A DNA stretch of 42,715 nucleotides, taken from positions 1-42,715 of the forward strand of contig CAXMPC010000107.1 in the NCBI GenBank assembly GCA_964195335.1, written 5' to 3'. The position numbers and the translations under genes were made by a program. The notes below the pieces were generated by a model. That model was given only the letters and a program-made list of their open reading frames with translations, made no database searches and was not told where the DNA came from. How positions within the stretch are numbered: the first letter of the stretch is position 1; each line of letters starts with the position of its first letter. Below are positions 42,077-42,715 of the stretch, one piece after another. Source of the DNA: QNFN01 sp964195335. GTDB taxonomy: Bacteria; Pseudomonadota; Gammaproteobacteria; QNFN01.

Positions 42077-42715
42077 TCATCCCTCGTCGGGCATGTGGCT
42101 GTGCAGCGAGCGATAGAGGTCGCTCTGTTCGAGCAGTTCGGTGTGGCTGCCGGCGGCGACGATGCGGCCGTGGTTCATGACCACGATGCGGTCGGCGTTG
42201 GCCACAGTGGAGAGGCGGTGAGCGATGACCAGGGTGGTGCGGCCATGGCGCGCCTCTTCGAGGGCCGCCTGCACCAGCGCCTCGGACTTGCCGTCGAGGG
42301 CCGAGGTGGCCTCGTCGAGGAGCAGGATCGGGGCGTCACGCAACAGGGCGCGGGCGATCGCCAGCCGCTGGCGCTGCCCGCCCGACAACTGTGCGCCGTC
42401 TTCACCGATGACGGTACTGAAGCCTTCCGGCAACTGCTCGATAAACTCCAGGGCATTGGCCCTGCGGCTCGCTTCGATCAGCGCGGCCTGCTCGACCTCA
42501 CCACTGGCACCGTAGGCGATGTTGGCCGCGACGGTGTCGTTGAACAGCGTTGTCTCCTGGCCGACGTAGGCGAAACTGCCGCGCAGCCCCGCCAGGGTGT
42601 ACTCCTCGATGTCGACGCCATCGAGCAGGATGCGACCCGCGCTGGCCCGGTAGAGGCGCGGCAGCAGCTTCATCAGCGTCGACTTGCCGCTGCCCGACGG
42701 GCCGACCAGGGCCAC
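42077..42715 (-). CDS. msbA: MsbA-like ABC exporter, C-terminal part; cut by the window edge
   Basis: 212 residues of the nucleotide-binding domain: Walker A LVGPSGSGKSTLMKLL, Q-loop FAYVGQETTLFND, signature LSGGQRQRLAIARALL, Walker B ILLLDEATSALD, H-loop LVIAHRLS. The membrane half lies outside the window. The closest common family is MsbA (lipid A flippase), whose gene is often beside core lipopolysaccharide genes; other ABCB-type exporters share the motifs, so the symbol is probable rather than certain. The frame runs open to 42715. Confidence 0.85.
   Translation of the reverse strand: MALVGPSGSGKSTLMKLLPRLYRASAGRILLDGVDIEEYTLAGLRGSFAYVGQETTLFNDTVAANIAYGASGEVEQAALIEASRRANALEFIEQLPEGFSTVIGEDGAQLSGGQRQRLAIARALLRDAPILLLDEATSALDGKSEALVQAALEEARHGRTTLVIAHRLSTVANADRIVVMNHGRIVAAGSHTELLEQSDLYRSLHSHMPDEG

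Overview
The window looks like chromosomal DNA of a high-GC gammaproteobacterium, probably near the Chromatiales or another non-enteric, respiring lineage. The evidence is the conserved gammaproteobacterial blocks groSL / fxsA-cutA-dsbD / aroQ-accBC-prmA-dusB-fis-purHD, a glnE-to-msbA lipopolysaccharide slot like that of Pseudomonas, and glyoxylate-bypass genes with AceK. I see no rRNA, tRNA, CRISPR array, prophage or insertion sequence. Genus assignment is inference.

Region 1 (1-11.2 kb) is an acyl-CoA and acetyl-CoA utilisation island. A MerR-family regulator of LiuR type heads a leftward operon with methylglutaconyl-CoA hydratase, HMG-CoA lyase and a DUF2889 protein. Divergent from it is a metallo-beta-lactamase-fold hydrolase. 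A second copy of the same 16-bp operator sits on the promoter of etfB. A TetR regulator overlaps the gene for the fused coenzyme-B12 isobutyryl-CoA mutase IcmF. A two-domain universal stress protein and isocitrate lyase follow. Leucine and isobutyryl-CoA carbon would thus feed acetyl-CoA and butyryl-CoA, electrons would leave through ETF, and the glyoxylate bypass would conserve carbon.

Region 2 (11.2-16.6 kb) has a REP-like element, an EamA transporter and DUF1127 protein divergent from a MocR regulator, then aceK divergent from rraA. rraA and purD converge and share the same CTAG for their stop codons.

Region 3 (16.6-27.8 kb, minus strand) is housekeeping: cutA-dsbD, then aroQ-accB-accC-prmA-DUF3426-dusB-fis-purH-purD. 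DsbD is unusual in having two complete N-terminal alpha domains. A two-hairpin repeat lies between purH and purD.

Region 4 (27.8-33.2 kb) has fxsA, then a monoheme cytochrome c and a tetraheme NapC/CymA-type quinol dehydrogenase inserted between fxsA and groSL. groSL has a perfect CIRCE operator. PilU follows.

Region 5 (33.2-42.7 kb) runs glnE, a CHCC zinc-finger protein, an ELM1-family protein, three glycosyltransferases and an O-antigen ligase in one direction. It meets the 3' end of an msbA-like ABC transporter coming the other way.

The most notable points are the LiuR-type operator pair that ties DUF2889, the MBL-fold protein and ETF into one regulon, the apparently leaderless TetR-IcmF transcript, the double-alpha DsbD, the orphan NapC/monoheme cytochrome pair with an unusual predicted heme ligand, and the MocR operator triad. 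None of these is proven to be a new system; each is a testable lead.
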